From Bizionia sp. (lineage in GTDB: Bacteria > Bacteroidota > Bacteroidia > Flavobacteriales > Flavobacteriaceae), in NCBI GenBank assembly GCA_020631395.1, contig JAHDHI010000001.1, positions 43,454 to 107,453 on the forward strand: DNA of 64,000 bases, written 5' to 3'. Position 1 is the stretch's first letter, and every line of letters begins with the position of its first letter. The position numbers and the translations under genes were made by a program. This document shows, piece after piece, positions 19,005 to 26,845 of this stretch. The notes under the pieces are model-generated. The model ran no database searches. It was given only the letters and a program-made list of their open reading frames with translations, and was not told the DNA's origin.

Positions 19005-19580
19005 ATGAACGAACTAAGTAAGATATTAGAAGAATTAATAGGATTGACAGAAAGTGAATGGCAAAAATTCTCCAATCTATTAAAGAGACAAGAGCATAAA
19101 GCAAAAACCATATTGATAAAGGAAGGCAAAGCAACAGACACCTTGTACTTCATTGAAAGTGGGCTACTTAGAACATACAAGAATTTAGACGGGAAGGAAG
19201 TTACTACTTATTTCGCTTGTGACAATCAATTTATAACCGTTTTCAATAGTTTTATAAACCAAACATCTTCTTCGGAAATGTTAGAAGTGATTGAAGATAG
19301 CATTGTTTATGAGATATCTTCTCACGATTTGATTCGACTATATGAAGAATCTTCAAAATTTGAAAAGTTTGGAAGGATCTTAGCCGAGAGAAATCATCTT
19401 TGTGCCTTGGAAAGAACTTTAACGATGCAAACAAAATCGGCTAAAAAAAGGTATTTGGATTTTTTGGAAAATTACGATAAAAAAATTGTCCGCAGAGTTC
19501 CTCAATACCAAATTGCCAGTTTTCTTGGTATAGCTTCCGAGTCGCTAAGTCGAGTTAGAAAAGAAATTGCCATTTCATAA
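19005..19580 (+). CDS. Crp/Fnr-family transcription regulator
   Basis: 191 aa. Residues about 20-125 form a cyclic-nucleotide-binding-type beta-roll (KTILIKEGKATDTLYFIESG, GLLRTYKNLDGKEVTTYFA), and residues 165-190 the HTH (QYQIASFLGIASESLSRVRK). This is the common Bacteroidota subtype; the ligand is unknown. It lies 68 nt ahead of the SMP-30-like gene and may regulate it. Confidence 0.85.
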   Translation: MNELSKILEELIGLTESEWQKFSNLLKRQEHKAKTILIKEGKATDTLYFIESGLLRTYKNLDGKEVTTYFACDNQFITVFNSFINQTSSSEMLEVIEDSIVYEISSHDLIRLYEESSKFEKFGRILAERNHLCALERTLTMQTKSAKKRYLDFLENYDKKIVRRVPQYQIASFLGIASESLSRVRKEIAIS

Positions 19581-19648
19581 CAAATGTCAAGATATAAATA
19601 TTAAGACGGTCGTTCCTTTGTGTTTTATAAATCAAAAAAATAAACACA

Positions 19649-20761
19649 ATGACAATTTCAAAGAAAATAAGAATTTCAATTGCCTTGATACTAGCAATAT
19701 TCATAATATTAATTAGTAGTGTCTCGTACAATTCTTGGTCACTTGACCCAGTAGCTTGGGCACCACCACCAATGCCAAAACTAGAAGGAGTCCTCGCGGA
19801 AAATCAATTGTTAAGTACGAGCCAACGGGTAGATTTGGACGGTTGGTTCGGCCCAGAGGACATTGCAGTAGACAATCGAGGAAACTTATATTGTGGAGTG
19901 CACATTTCTGAAACAGACTTCACAAATGGCAAAGTTTTAAAAATTGATCCTTCTGGGAAAATTTCCGTGTTTTGCAATTCAGAATCTTGGGTTACAGGAT
20001 TGCATTTTGACAGCAACCAGAATCTCATTGCTTGTGACCTGGAAAGAGGTTTGATAAGCATTGACCAAAATGGTGAAATAAAAACATTGGCCAGTGAAGA
20101 TAAAAACGGAAACAAGTTCCTAATTCCCAATGATGTAGACATAGCCAAAGATGGCATGATATATTTTACAAATACATCGTCCAAAGTGTCTTTTAGCAAT
20201 AGACACGTTTGGAAATTGTTAATGGAAGCAAAACCAGATGGAGGGCTTTACAGTTACAACCCAAAAACCGAACAAGTAAAAACGCTCATAGATGGAACTT
20301 ATTTTGGCAACGGAGTTGCTGTATCTCAAAATGACGACTTTGTCCTAATGGTCAATTTAGCAAAATATAGAATAATTAGATATTGGCTCAAAGGCGCTAA
20401 AAAAGGAACCAAAGATGTGTTTTTAGATAATTTGCCAGGCTTTCCAAACGGAATTTCTAGACGGTTGGATGGTAGTTTTTGGCTTGGTTTTTCTACTAAA
20501 AGAGATAAGTCATTGGATGAAATACACCCAAATCCCCTAATGAAAAAAATTGTTTACGGACTTCCATCCGTGTTGCAACCCAAGGCAGTAGCATATGGAA
20601 TGATAATGCATTTGAGTAGCAATGGAGAAATTATAAAAACATATTACGATACGACTGGAAAGTTTGTTGCAGAGGCCACCTCCGTTGAAGAACACAATGG
20701 CTATCTTTACCTTGGAGGAGATGTATCCGGACATATTTCGAAATACAAGCTAAACGAATAA
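19649..20761 (+). CDS. SMP-30/gluconolactonase-like (strictosidine synthase-like) beta-propeller
   Basis: 370 aa with an N-terminal membrane anchor or signal (IRISIALILAIFIILISSVS). Propeller repeats include GPEDIAVDNRGNLYCGV, WVTGLHFDSNQNLIACDLE, IPNDVDIAKDGMIYFT and FGNGVAVSQNDDFVLM, and PGFPNGISRRLDGSFWLGFS near the end, as in strictosidine synthase-like/LRE family proteins. These are lactonase- or esterase-type propellers anchored outside the cytoplasm. The substrate is unknown. Last gene before the att site. Confidence 0.75.
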   Translation: MTISKKIRISIALILAIFIILISSVSYNSWSLDPVAWAPPPMPKLEGVLAENQLLSTSQRVDLDGWFGPEDIAVDNRGNLYCGVHISETDFTNGKVLKIDPSGKISVFCNSESWVTGLHFDSNQNLIACDLERGLISIDQNGEIKTLASEDKNGNKFLIPNDVDIAKDGMIYFTNTSSKVSFSNRHVWKLLMEAKPDGGLYSYNPKTEQVKTLIDGTYFGNGVAVSQNDDFVLMVNLAKYRIIRYWLKGAKKGTKDVFLDNLPGFPNGISRRLDGSFWLGFSTKRDKSLDEIHPNPLMKKIVYGLPSVLQPKAVAYGMIMHLSSNGEIIKTYYDTTGKFVAEATSVEEHNGYLYLGGDVSGHISKYKLNE

Positions 20762-20841
20762 CGAGAAAGGCATCACTCAAGTCAATACCAAAATTGTTCT
20801 TGATCCAACATTGCCAAAAAGCAGCAAAAGTCATATAAACA

Positions 20842-20870
20842 AAAAAAGCTTCTCTTTTCAGAGAAGCTCT
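20842..20870. terminator. Terminator beside attL
   Basis: AAAGCTTCTCT and AGAGAAGCT pair around TTTC. On the minus strand this would originally have followed the tRNA-His gene. It is the sister of the hairpin at 14662. Confidence 0.6.
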
Positions 20871-20876
20871 TGCTTT

Positions 20877-20922
20877 TGGGTGGAAGACCGGATTCGAACC
20901 GGCGACCCTCGGTACCACAAAC
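20877..20922. repeat. attL: 46-bp tRNA-His 3'-end repeat
   Basis: Identical over 46 bp to 52271-52316, which is the 3' part of the tRNA-His gene. Begins TGGGTGGAAGACCGGATTCG and ends GGTACCACAAAC. The match stops sharply on both sides. The element between the copies is 31,394 bp. Confidence 0.92.
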
Positions 20923-21178
20923 TAACACCTCAATAAAATTTTACTGATTATCAGTTAGTTACAAGATGCTTATTAACTCAAAAAAGACGTTTTTATTGGC
21001 AGATATATAGGCGTAAATATAAGGTAAATTTTGATTTAATCCCCACCCCAAGCAAAAAGCCACCCTGTTTATCAGTGTTTTTTGCGGTTGCAAAGTTGTA
21101 AAATCATTAAAAATATTTTTGTATCAACCCCTAGTGTTTTTGTAACCGTTCTCTTAACGACTTGTGTTTAGCATAAAA
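20923..21178. other. Left-end non-coding segment of the element
   Basis: No credible gene between the att core and the palindromic promoter. The integrase arm-binding sites at this end would be expected here, but I cannot assign them. Confidence 0.3.
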
Positions 21179-21226
21179 ATACGTAGTAATACGTATTTCG
21201 TCTAGTTAAAAAAAACACTATTTTTG
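21179..21226 (+). promoter_or_regulatory. Palindrome plus -7 box promoter (copy 3)
   Basis: ATACGTAG-TA-ATACGTAT at 21179-21196 (one changed base in the right arm) and -7 box TATTTTTG at 21219-21226, again 23 nt after the last TACGTA. Confidence 0.6.
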
Positions 21227-21254
21227 GTAAAACAAAAAACCAAGTTGGGTTAAT

Positions 21255-21300
21255 AAGGTTTTCAGTAAACGTTACTTCCCTACATTTTATATGTTTGCTT
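21255..21300 (+). ncRNA. Conserved leader with hairpin (copy 2)
   Basis: GGTTTTCAGTAAACGTTACT and following bases match 15129-15178 with three changes. See the first copy for the pairing. It precedes the 195-aa cassette gene. Confidence 0.4.
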
Positions 21301-21362
21301 ACAATGCTATGGCATATAATAAATACATAATAGAAAATAATTTAAACTCAAACATATAAGAA

Positions 21363-21390
21363 ATATATAGTTACCATGGTAACTATATAT
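21363..21390. promoter_or_regulatory. Perfect 28-bp palindrome
   Basis: Half-site ATATATAGTTACCA followed immediately by its exact complement, centred on CCATGG. A 26-bp relative with one mismatched pair lies at 48002-48027. Both sit at the left edge of a gene cassette. Confidence 0.7.
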
Positions 21391-21397
21391 TTATGTT

Positions 21398-21985
21398 ATG
21401 CACAATCAAAAAAAGATGAGTAAAAAAGAAACATTGGAAACCCTTGAGAAGGAAATCGAATATTATCGGACAGAATTTAATTCGAAAATGGCGGAAAATA
21501 AAACCTCTGAAGTATTAAGTGTAATCAATGAATTTAAAACCTTTTTTGAAAAAGACGAATGTGATTTATCACAAAAAACAAATGGGGAATTGAATGTAAA
21601 AAAACATAGTAAAATATGTAAAGTAACTCCTGATTTTGATTATTCTGAAAATCATAAATCTGCTAGGCAATTTTCAATAAAAATAAACAAAAATGCTGAC
21701 ACATTATGTGACTTAAAAATAAGGCTATTTCTTGACGAATCAGAATTGCCCAAACCTGATTTAAATAGACTTAAAACTAATCCTTATCAGGGAATGGATA
21801 CCCAAGATATTGAAATACTTGAACAGAAAAAAAATATTGATTATTTTAAAGAATATATTAAAACTGACGAATCAAACAAATGGAATTTCGTCTGTTTAGA
21901 TAATCTAAAGAGTTCACAAGAAATGTTCGATACGCTTATTGAACTGTATAAGGAAAAAGTGCATAACACTATATATAGCAAATAG
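21398..21985 (+). CDS. Hypothetical cassette protein, 195 aa
   Basis: Hydrophilic, helical N-terminal 60 residues (KKETLETLEKEIEYYRTEFN), then a mixed region. No family recognised. The ATG at 21398 lies inside the left inverted repeat (GTTATGCAC), and the last codons lie in its partner GTGCATAAC at 21959-21967, so the gene fills its cassette exactly. An ATG at 21416 is an alternative start. Confidence 0.5.
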   Translation: MHNQKKMSKKETLETLEKEIEYYRTEFNSKMAENKTSEVLSVINEFKTFFEKDECDLSQKTNGELNVKKHSKICKVTPDFDYSENHKSARQFSIKINKNADTLCDLKIRLFLDESELPKPDLNRLKTNPYQGMDTQDIEILEQKKNIDYFKEYIKTDESNKWNFVCLDNLKSSQEMFDTLIELYKEKVHNTIYSK

Positions 21986-22157
21986 GGCAATTAGTGTTTA
22001 ACCGAAAGGTCTGTGTCTATTTGCAAAGTCGCCAAATCTTTTGATTTGGTATTAAAAGAGAAAAATTAAAACAAAATACAAAAGATTTGGCTTGTGGCTA
22101 AACCGAAAGTAATCGCTTATTTTCCGCCCAACTTGCCATATATTTAACGTTAGGCAC
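21959..22157. repeat. attC-like hairpin linker 1
   Basis: Begins GTGCATAAC and ends GTTAGGCAC, which are near inverse complements. Inside, left arm TATATATAGCAAATAGGGC (21970-21988) pairs imperfectly with right arm GCCCAACTTGCCATATATTTA (22126-22146). The interior has nested repeats (AACCGAAAG twice; CAAATCTTTTGATTTGG). The layout is that of an integron recombination site, but longer than usual. Confidence 0.55.
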
Positions 22158-22243
22158 AAGGCAAAAAACACCGATTTTTCATTAAAACATCTATTTCAAT
22201 TTTAACATTTATATATTTACATAAAATAACTTTATAAGAATTT

Positions 22244-23959
22244 ATGAATCATATTACTTCATTTGACAAACAATCTGACTTAATTACCGAATTTGGAAAA
22301 GGAAATGCTCATTTAGCTTGGGTAATGGCATTATATTTAGATAATCCATCAGCCTTAACTCTCGGCTCTGAGGGAATTACTGATGGTGGAGGTGATAAAA
22401 AAATAGATTTTATAAAACTTGATAGAGACTTGAGAAAAATTGTTTTTGCTCAAGGTTATTATACAAGTAAAAATGTGGATAGTGCACCAGCAAATAAAGC
22501 GTCTGATTTAAATACAGCATCAGCTTGGCTTATATCTGGAGATACCTCACAAGTTCCAGATAATTTGAAGGCAATAATAGAAGATTGTCGAGAGGCAATT
22601 GCCGAAAATGAAATTGATCAAATAGAATTGTTGTATGTTCATAACCTTCCTGAATCAGTGAATGTTAGCAGAGAATTAGATACAGCTGCTAAACACTTGA
22701 ATTCATCCTTACCAGCTGAATTTGAAATTGCTGTAATTTACAAGGAGTTAGGTTTAGAGAACACCGAAAGATTATTCTTAGTTCAAGAATCCTCAATAAT
22801 TATACAAGATACCATCGAATGTCCTACTGTTATAGAGTATCAAGAAAAAGGTCCAAATTGGACGGCAAGTATTATGTCAATACCAGGGTATTGGCTTAGA
22901 GACCTTTTTCTTAAACACGGAGATGAATTATTCTCTGCCAATTATCGTGGATTTTTAGGAGTTAACAGACGTAAAAAAATAAATTCAGGAATAAAAAATA
23001 CAGCAGAAAAGCAACCACAAAATTTTTGGGTGTTCAACAACGGAATAACTATTTTGACAACAAAGGTTAAAAAAGAAAAATCCAAAGTAGTGATTGATGG
23101 AATTTCGATAATTAATGGGGCTCAAACAACAGGTTCAATTGGCTCACTGGATGGCTCAATTGATTTATCTAATGTAAAAGTGCTTGCAAGAGTAATAGAA
23201 TGTTCAGATCATAAAACAATAGATGAAATAGTAAAATACAATAACACCCAAAATAAAATTACAACTTGGGATAAATTCAGTAATGATCCACAACAAAAAA
23301 GAATACAAGAGGAATTTGCAACTTATGGCCACAATTATTCATTAAAAAGAGGTTTTGATAATAATTCTCACTTGGGCATTGAAGTTGTGGCACAACCTGC
23401 AATTGCTTTAGAAGGCCATTATCAAGAAGCTAACGGTGGTAAAAACGGAGTTTTTGAAAGTGATAAGATGTATAGAACTGCATTTGAGGATAAAAAAGCC
23501 AAACATTTGCTTTTCACCTATACAATTGCTAGAGCGATGGATGAGCGTAGAAATGAACTTAAAAGGAAACAATCAGATAATTCCATTATTGAATTAGAAC
23601 TTAAACAACTTGTATTATTGCGTAACCTCAGATTTAAGTATTTCTTTATCTCTGTTTTCGGAAAAACTTTGGATGTAATATTAGGTAAAAATGTCGATTT
23701 AGGTCAAATTGGTTTTACACCAAATTACTGTAAGTCCGATAACAAAAGTATTAATGATTTGATAGCTGAGATTACACCAATAATTAGTTTAGTACTTACA
23801 TATTCTTCTACATTTATTACCGAAGATTTCTCTGAATTTATAAGAAAGGAGAATATCGTTAAAGTCCTATCTGATCAAGTAAAATCAATTATCTACGCTC
23901 AAGAATCAGCCAATCCATCTCCTTTAATAGAAAATTTGAGGAAAATATTGTGTGAATAA
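22244..23959 (+). CDS. AIPR-family protein (abortive phage infection)
   Basis: 571 aa. The AIPR region is recognisable from about residue 240 on: FWVFNNGITILTTKVKKEK, ISIINGAQTTGSIGSL, VLARVIECSDHKTIDEIVKY followed by NNTQNKITTWDKFSND. AIPR proteins are linked to abortive infection phenotypes in other bacteria and often accompany restriction-like systems. The N-terminal 200 residues have ITDGGGDKKIDFIKLD, an acidic-plus-lysine stretch that could be a nuclease-type core (DxK). Flanked by inverted repeats GTTAGGCAC (22149) and GTGCCTAAC (23965), so it is a single-gene cassette. Confidence 0.75.
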   Translation: MNHITSFDKQSDLITEFGKGNAHLAWVMALYLDNPSALTLGSEGITDGGGDKKIDFIKLDRDLRKIVFAQGYYTSKNVDSAPANKASDLNTASAWLISGDTSQVPDNLKAIIEDCREAIAENEIDQIELLYVHNLPESVNVSRELDTAAKHLNSSLPAEFEIAVIYKELGLENTERLFLVQESSIIIQDTIECPTVIEYQEKGPNWTASIMSIPGYWLRDLFLKHGDELFSANYRGFLGVNRRKKINSGIKNTAEKQPQNFWVFNNGITILTTKVKKEKSKVVIDGISIINGAQTTGSIGSLDGSIDLSNVKVLARVIECSDHKTIDEIVKYNNTQNKITTWDKFSNDPQQKRIQEEFATYGHNYSLKRGFDNNSHLGIEVVAQPAIALEGHYQEANGGKNGVFESDKMYRTAFEDKKAKHLLFTYTIARAMDERRNELKRKQSDNSIIELELKQLVLLRNLRFKYFFISVFGKTLDVILGKNVDLGQIGFTPNYCKSDNKSINDLIAEITPIISLVLTYSSTFITEDFSEFIRKENIVKVLSDQVKSIIYAQESANPSPLIENLRKILCE

Positions 23960-23964
23960 GCCCA

Positions 23965-24110
23965 GTGCCTAACAATGGTAGCCGTTGCACAAGCCCTTAA
24001 TTAGCAAAAAACAAACTTTATATAAGCTTCTCTAACAAGGTTTTCATTCTATCCGTATAGATTGAGGTCTCATTTTCAACAATCTTATCTGGAAGAATAG
24101 AGCTTTATAA
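23965..24110. repeat. Linker repeat, copy 3, after the AIPR cassette
   Basis: GTGCCTAACAATGGTAGCC, then TATATAAGCTTCTCTAACAA, AGATTGAGGTCTCATTTT and ATCTTATCTGGAAG. The same order of blocks as at 17109-17222 in the older island. Confidence 0.6.
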
Positions 24111-24196
24111 AAGGCCTCTTTCGTCATTTTAACGAAGAACAAGCAGCTTGCTTCACTTCATATACAAACACGTTGCTTCAAAACACAATCAAATGC

Positions 24197-25444
24197 CTAG
24201 ACAACATCAAATTTCAACCCTGTTGGTTCCGTTGCCTCGTTGCCTACTAGAGATTGGCTGACTATGTTAAACTTCGTCTCGTGAATCGGGACGACGGCAT
24301 ATCTGTTTTTGTCGTGGTAGATGTAATTTTCGCTGAAGTCATCGTGCTTTTCTATGAAACTTATGATGTCCCCATCAAATTGCGCATCGCTACCCCCACG
24401 CATCTTTCCAGTGCTTGTAAGCTGGAATATGATTACGAACAACTTACCGTCGTAGGCCTTTCTAAGATCATTGTCAAGATCGAAACCTTTGATGTACTGC
24501 CAAAGCTTCTTCATGCTGTCTATGAAGATGACGTCTGCATTTTCAATGTCCTTCAACAACGTTTTCACGTTGTTGCTTGAATAGTGTGGTGCAGAGATTC
24601 GGCTTTGAGCCTCTTCGGTCAAATACTGGTCGGCCTTCTTCTCGAACAAATAGCTGTCCGGGTGTTCCTCCAGAGAGGCGAACAGCGTGTTGTACCCACT
24701 CTCGGCGAATGCGTTCATCATCTGGAAGACTGCCGTGGTCTTACCGCTTCCTTGTGGTGCGCTAAGGGTCATTACTGCACTTTCCTTCTTTTGTATCTCA
24801 ACTTTCCCCAGGAGGATTTCCAAATCCTTGTGCTTTGGCAACAACTCGAAGAATTGGCGTTGTTGGCCCTGTTGTTGCTTGCGTTGCAACAATGAATTTT
24901 CAATGCCTTTCAAGCCAACATTCTTTTTCGGAGGAGTTCTTTTTACTGGTTTTGTTCTTGTGCCATCGAGAACGGCAAACAATCTTTCCACTCCGTTAGC
25001 ATCCGTTTTTGTTGCCCTTGTCCTATCATTGCATTTTATGATTGGTTTGGGAACACTGCGCTTTTTCCTTTTTACCGGCTTGATAGATTTCGCCTTTGGT
25101 TTGGCCTTGATGGGCGTTTTTCTTTTGGCTTTGATTTTTGGAGTAAGCTTTACTTTCTCCTTTGTAACATTTTTTTTGTGCTTGGCTTCCTTTTTGGTAG
25201 GTATGCGCTTTGATGGCCGCTTTTTTGACGACTGACCTCCATTTAGACCTTTGCTTGCTTCCCTTATCGGGTTTACAATCTCTATTTCGAAATTTTCAAC
25301 CTCTGGATTTCTGTTTAAAAGCGTTTCCAGTTTTTTGGACGCAAATGTTTGTTGGTCATTTTCCAAGACCGATTTCAACTCTTGTATTTGCAAACGGGAA
25401 ACTACGCCATTGAGCGCGTTGTATTTTTGTACGGATTGTAGCAT
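24197..25444 (-). CDS. RecA/RadA-type ATPase with lysine-rich N-terminal region
   Basis: 415 aa. Residues about 60-150 are extremely basic (runs such as KLTPKIKAKRKTPIKAKPKA), likely DNA-binding. From about 195 a RecA-like ATPase core: Walker A SAPQGSGKTTAVFQ, a DnaB/RadA-like LFASLEEHPDSYLF, Walker B ADVIFIDSMKKLW, then VIIFQLTSTGKMRGGSDAQF and HDKNRYAVVP, which mirror the QxxRxGxxRGS and KNRF elements of RadA/DnaB-type proteins. It is the last gene of the late block. It could be the genome-packaging ATPase or a replicative helicase; it is not a typical FtsK/HerA-type P9 ATPase and not a terminase. Confidence 0.7.
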   Translation of the reverse strand: MLQSVQKYNALNGVVSRLQIQELKSVLENDQQTFASKKLETLLNRNPEVENFEIEIVNPIREASKGLNGGQSSKKRPSKRIPTKKEAKHKKNVTKEKVKLTPKIKAKRKTPIKAKPKAKSIKPVKRKKRSVPKPIIKCNDRTRATKTDANGVERLFAVLDGTRTKPVKRTPPKKNVGLKGIENSLLQRKQQQGQQRQFFELLPKHKDLEILLGKVEIQKKESAVMTLSAPQGSGKTTAVFQMMNAFAESGYNTLFASLEEHPDSYLFEKKADQYLTEEAQSRISAPHYSSNNVKTLLKDIENADVIFIDSMKKLWQYIKGFDLDNDLRKAYDGKLFVIIFQLTSTGKMRGGSDAQFDGDIISFIEKHDDFSENYIYHDKNRYAVVPIHETKFNIVSQSLVGNEATEPTGLKFDVV

Positions 25445-25447
25445 GAT

Positions 25448-25915
25448 CTAAAATGTATGGGTTTTGTCCAGGATGACTATCGTGGGCTTGACGATTATTT
25501 TCTTGGGATCTTTCAGCAAGTTCATAACTGTGGAAAACAGGGAAATGCCCATGGGCATTTCAACGGGGATGAATTGTGTCGTGGTCGTGCTGTTGGCTGG
25601 AAAGTCGAAAGCGGTGATGTTTGGTCTAGCCGTCCCTATGAAATCTCCCGAATTGGTGTAAAAGTCCAATTTGGAAAGCGTGACCAGGCCTCCCGTTTCC
25701 GCTACCAAATTCGTCGTCGTTGGGTTGTTTACTTCAAGCTTTATGCTTGCCTTCAATGCACCAGCACCATATTTGACATTGGCTATGTCATCAATGCGAA
25801 AGGTTAGCCTCCTCATGGCTGCATTGTAATCGTCAATTATGTTTTTCGCCTTGCTTTTTAGTATGAACCCGATGCCGATTACACCAACCAAGGAAGCCAA
25901 TAGGATGTTTTTCAT
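25448..25915 (-). CDS. Membrane-anchored LEA14-like beta protein
   Basis: 155 aa. N-terminal span (NILLASLVGVIGIGFIL) followed by a beta-sandwich-like region with ASIKLEVNNPTTTNLVAETG and FPANSTTTTQFIPVEMP, resembling the LEA14/WHy fold. Start overlaps the u-spanin stop by 4 nt (ATGA). A membrane-anchored structural protein is a reasonable guess. Confidence 0.5.
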   Translation of the reverse strand: MKNILLASLVGVIGIGFILKSKAKNIIDDYNAAMRRLTFRIDDIANVKYGAGALKASIKLEVNNPTTTNLVAETGGLVTLSKLDFYTNSGDFIGTARPNITAFDFPANSTTTTQFIPVEMPMGISLFSTVMNLLKDPKKIIVKPTIVILDKTHTF

Positions 25916-26400
25916 CGCTTTAGGATTTTAATGCCAAAGATTAGCAATAGCGCAATCAAGAAGGCTCCACCCAAGAAAGCGAGCCATTTTATGAGTTTGG
26001 GAACGTATTTCTTGGGTATCGTTATGGTTTGTTCCTGTCTTTCCATGTACCAGCGTTGCATTCGTATCTCCTTGTCCCTTAGCTGCAATTCGATTGCCAA
26101 GCTGTCCAAATGGCATTGGGCAACGATGGCGTTGCCTTGCCGTTGCAGTGATAGGGTCGTGAAACCGCTTTGTTGGTATATTGGTTGTTGGCCAATCTTG
26201 ATGATGGGGACTTTGATCGTGTTGGTGTCCCCAACGACATAGATGGTCGTGTCCCTGTACTTGTATCTTGTCTGTGTGGAGATGCTGTCCTTTATCACCC
26301 TGCTTTTTGTCGACAAGATCCTTTTTTTGGAGCCACAGCCCAAACAGAGCAGGAAAAGCAAAAGCAATGACATGTGGTATGTTGTTTTCATTTCTTGCAT
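25912..26400 (-). CDS. Lipoprotein with C-terminal membrane span, u-spanin candidate
   Basis: 162 aa. N-terminal lipoprotein signal (MSLLLLFLLCLGCGSKK, lipobox LCLGC) and a C-terminal membrane span (WLAFLGGAFLIALLLIFGI) with basic end (KILKR). The periplasmic middle has a beta-rich part (TTIYVVGDTNTIKVPI) and a charged helix (ELQLRDKEIRMQRWYMERQE). A protein tethered to the outer membrane by lipid and to the inner membrane by a C-terminal span is the design of unimolecular spanins (type T1 gp11), which fuse the two membranes at lysis. Two small holin-like genes lie immediately upstream. Confidence 0.6.
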   Translation of the reverse strand: MQEMKTTYHMSLLLLFLLCLGCGSKKRILSTKSRVIKDSISTQTRYKYRDTTIYVVGDTNTIKVPIIKIGQQPIYQQSGFTTLSLQRQGNAIVAQCHLDSLAIELQLRDKEIRMQRWYMERQEQTITIPKKYVPKLIKWLAFLGGAFLIALLLIFGIKILKR

Positions 26401-26591
26401 GCGGGGATTAGTTTCTTTAGCATGGACTTCAAATAGACTCTCCAGCTACCATCGTGCTTTATGTCTATGACGTTTATCTTGGTCATTGACAAATAGTAGA
26501 GAATGGCAAAGAAGGAGGCCAACCCACCTAAGATGCTTCCAGCTCCAATGACGAGAAAGCCAACGATCAACAATTCGAATTTCAGTATCAT
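26388..26591 (-). CDS. Small membrane protein, lysis-cassette candidate
   Basis: 67 aa from ATG at 26591: MILKFELLIVGFLVIGAGSI then LGGLASFFAILYYLSM, two close spans, and a basic tail (YLKSMLKKLIPACKK). A longer frame upstream in the same phase is out of step with the neighbouring gene and was not used. Overlaps the u-spanin gene by 13 nt. Holin or pinholin would fit size and position. Confidence 0.45.
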   Translation of the reverse strand: MILKFELLIVGFLVIGAGSILGGLASFFAILYYLSMTKINVIDIKHDGSWRVYLKSMLKKLIPACKK

Positions 26592-26596
26592 GGGCT

Positions 26597-26845
26597 TTAT
26601 ATTTTGGATTTGAAACGAGCCTTGATCGCATCTAGGATGGTATTGGAAAAGATGCCTCCGGTAAAGATGAGTACCCCAAGGCAGATGATGGTCACTTCCT
26701 TGGCGGCAAATTCCTTTTCGGGATGATCGAAAAAGTATTCTAGAAATGCTGGAACGAATGGCATTATGATTATTATGAATGCGATGAATATCAATGTGGT
26801 CTTCAAGAACCAGCGTAGTCGGTTGGCAATGATTTCCTTTTTCAT
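26597..26845 (-). CDS. Small two-span membrane protein, holin candidate
   Basis: 82 aa from ATG at 26845, which overlaps the upstream stop (ATGA) and was therefore chosen. MKKEIIANRLRWFLKTTLIF starts a first span (LIFIAFIIIIMPFVPAF), a short loop, a second span (VTIICLGVLIFTGGIFS) and a basic end (KARFKSKI). This is the usual class II holin design; assignment is by architecture only. Confidence 0.5.
   Translation of the reverse strand: MKKEIIANRLRWFLKTTLIFIAFIIIIMPFVPAFLEYFFDHPEKEFAAKEVTIICLGVLIFTGGIFSNTILDAIKARFKSKI

Noticed and set aside
24577..25235. Long plus-strand frames opposite the ATPase gene (up to 182 codons)
   Set aside because: They are the complement of the lysine-rich repeats; the minus frame has clear Walker motifs and operon spacing.
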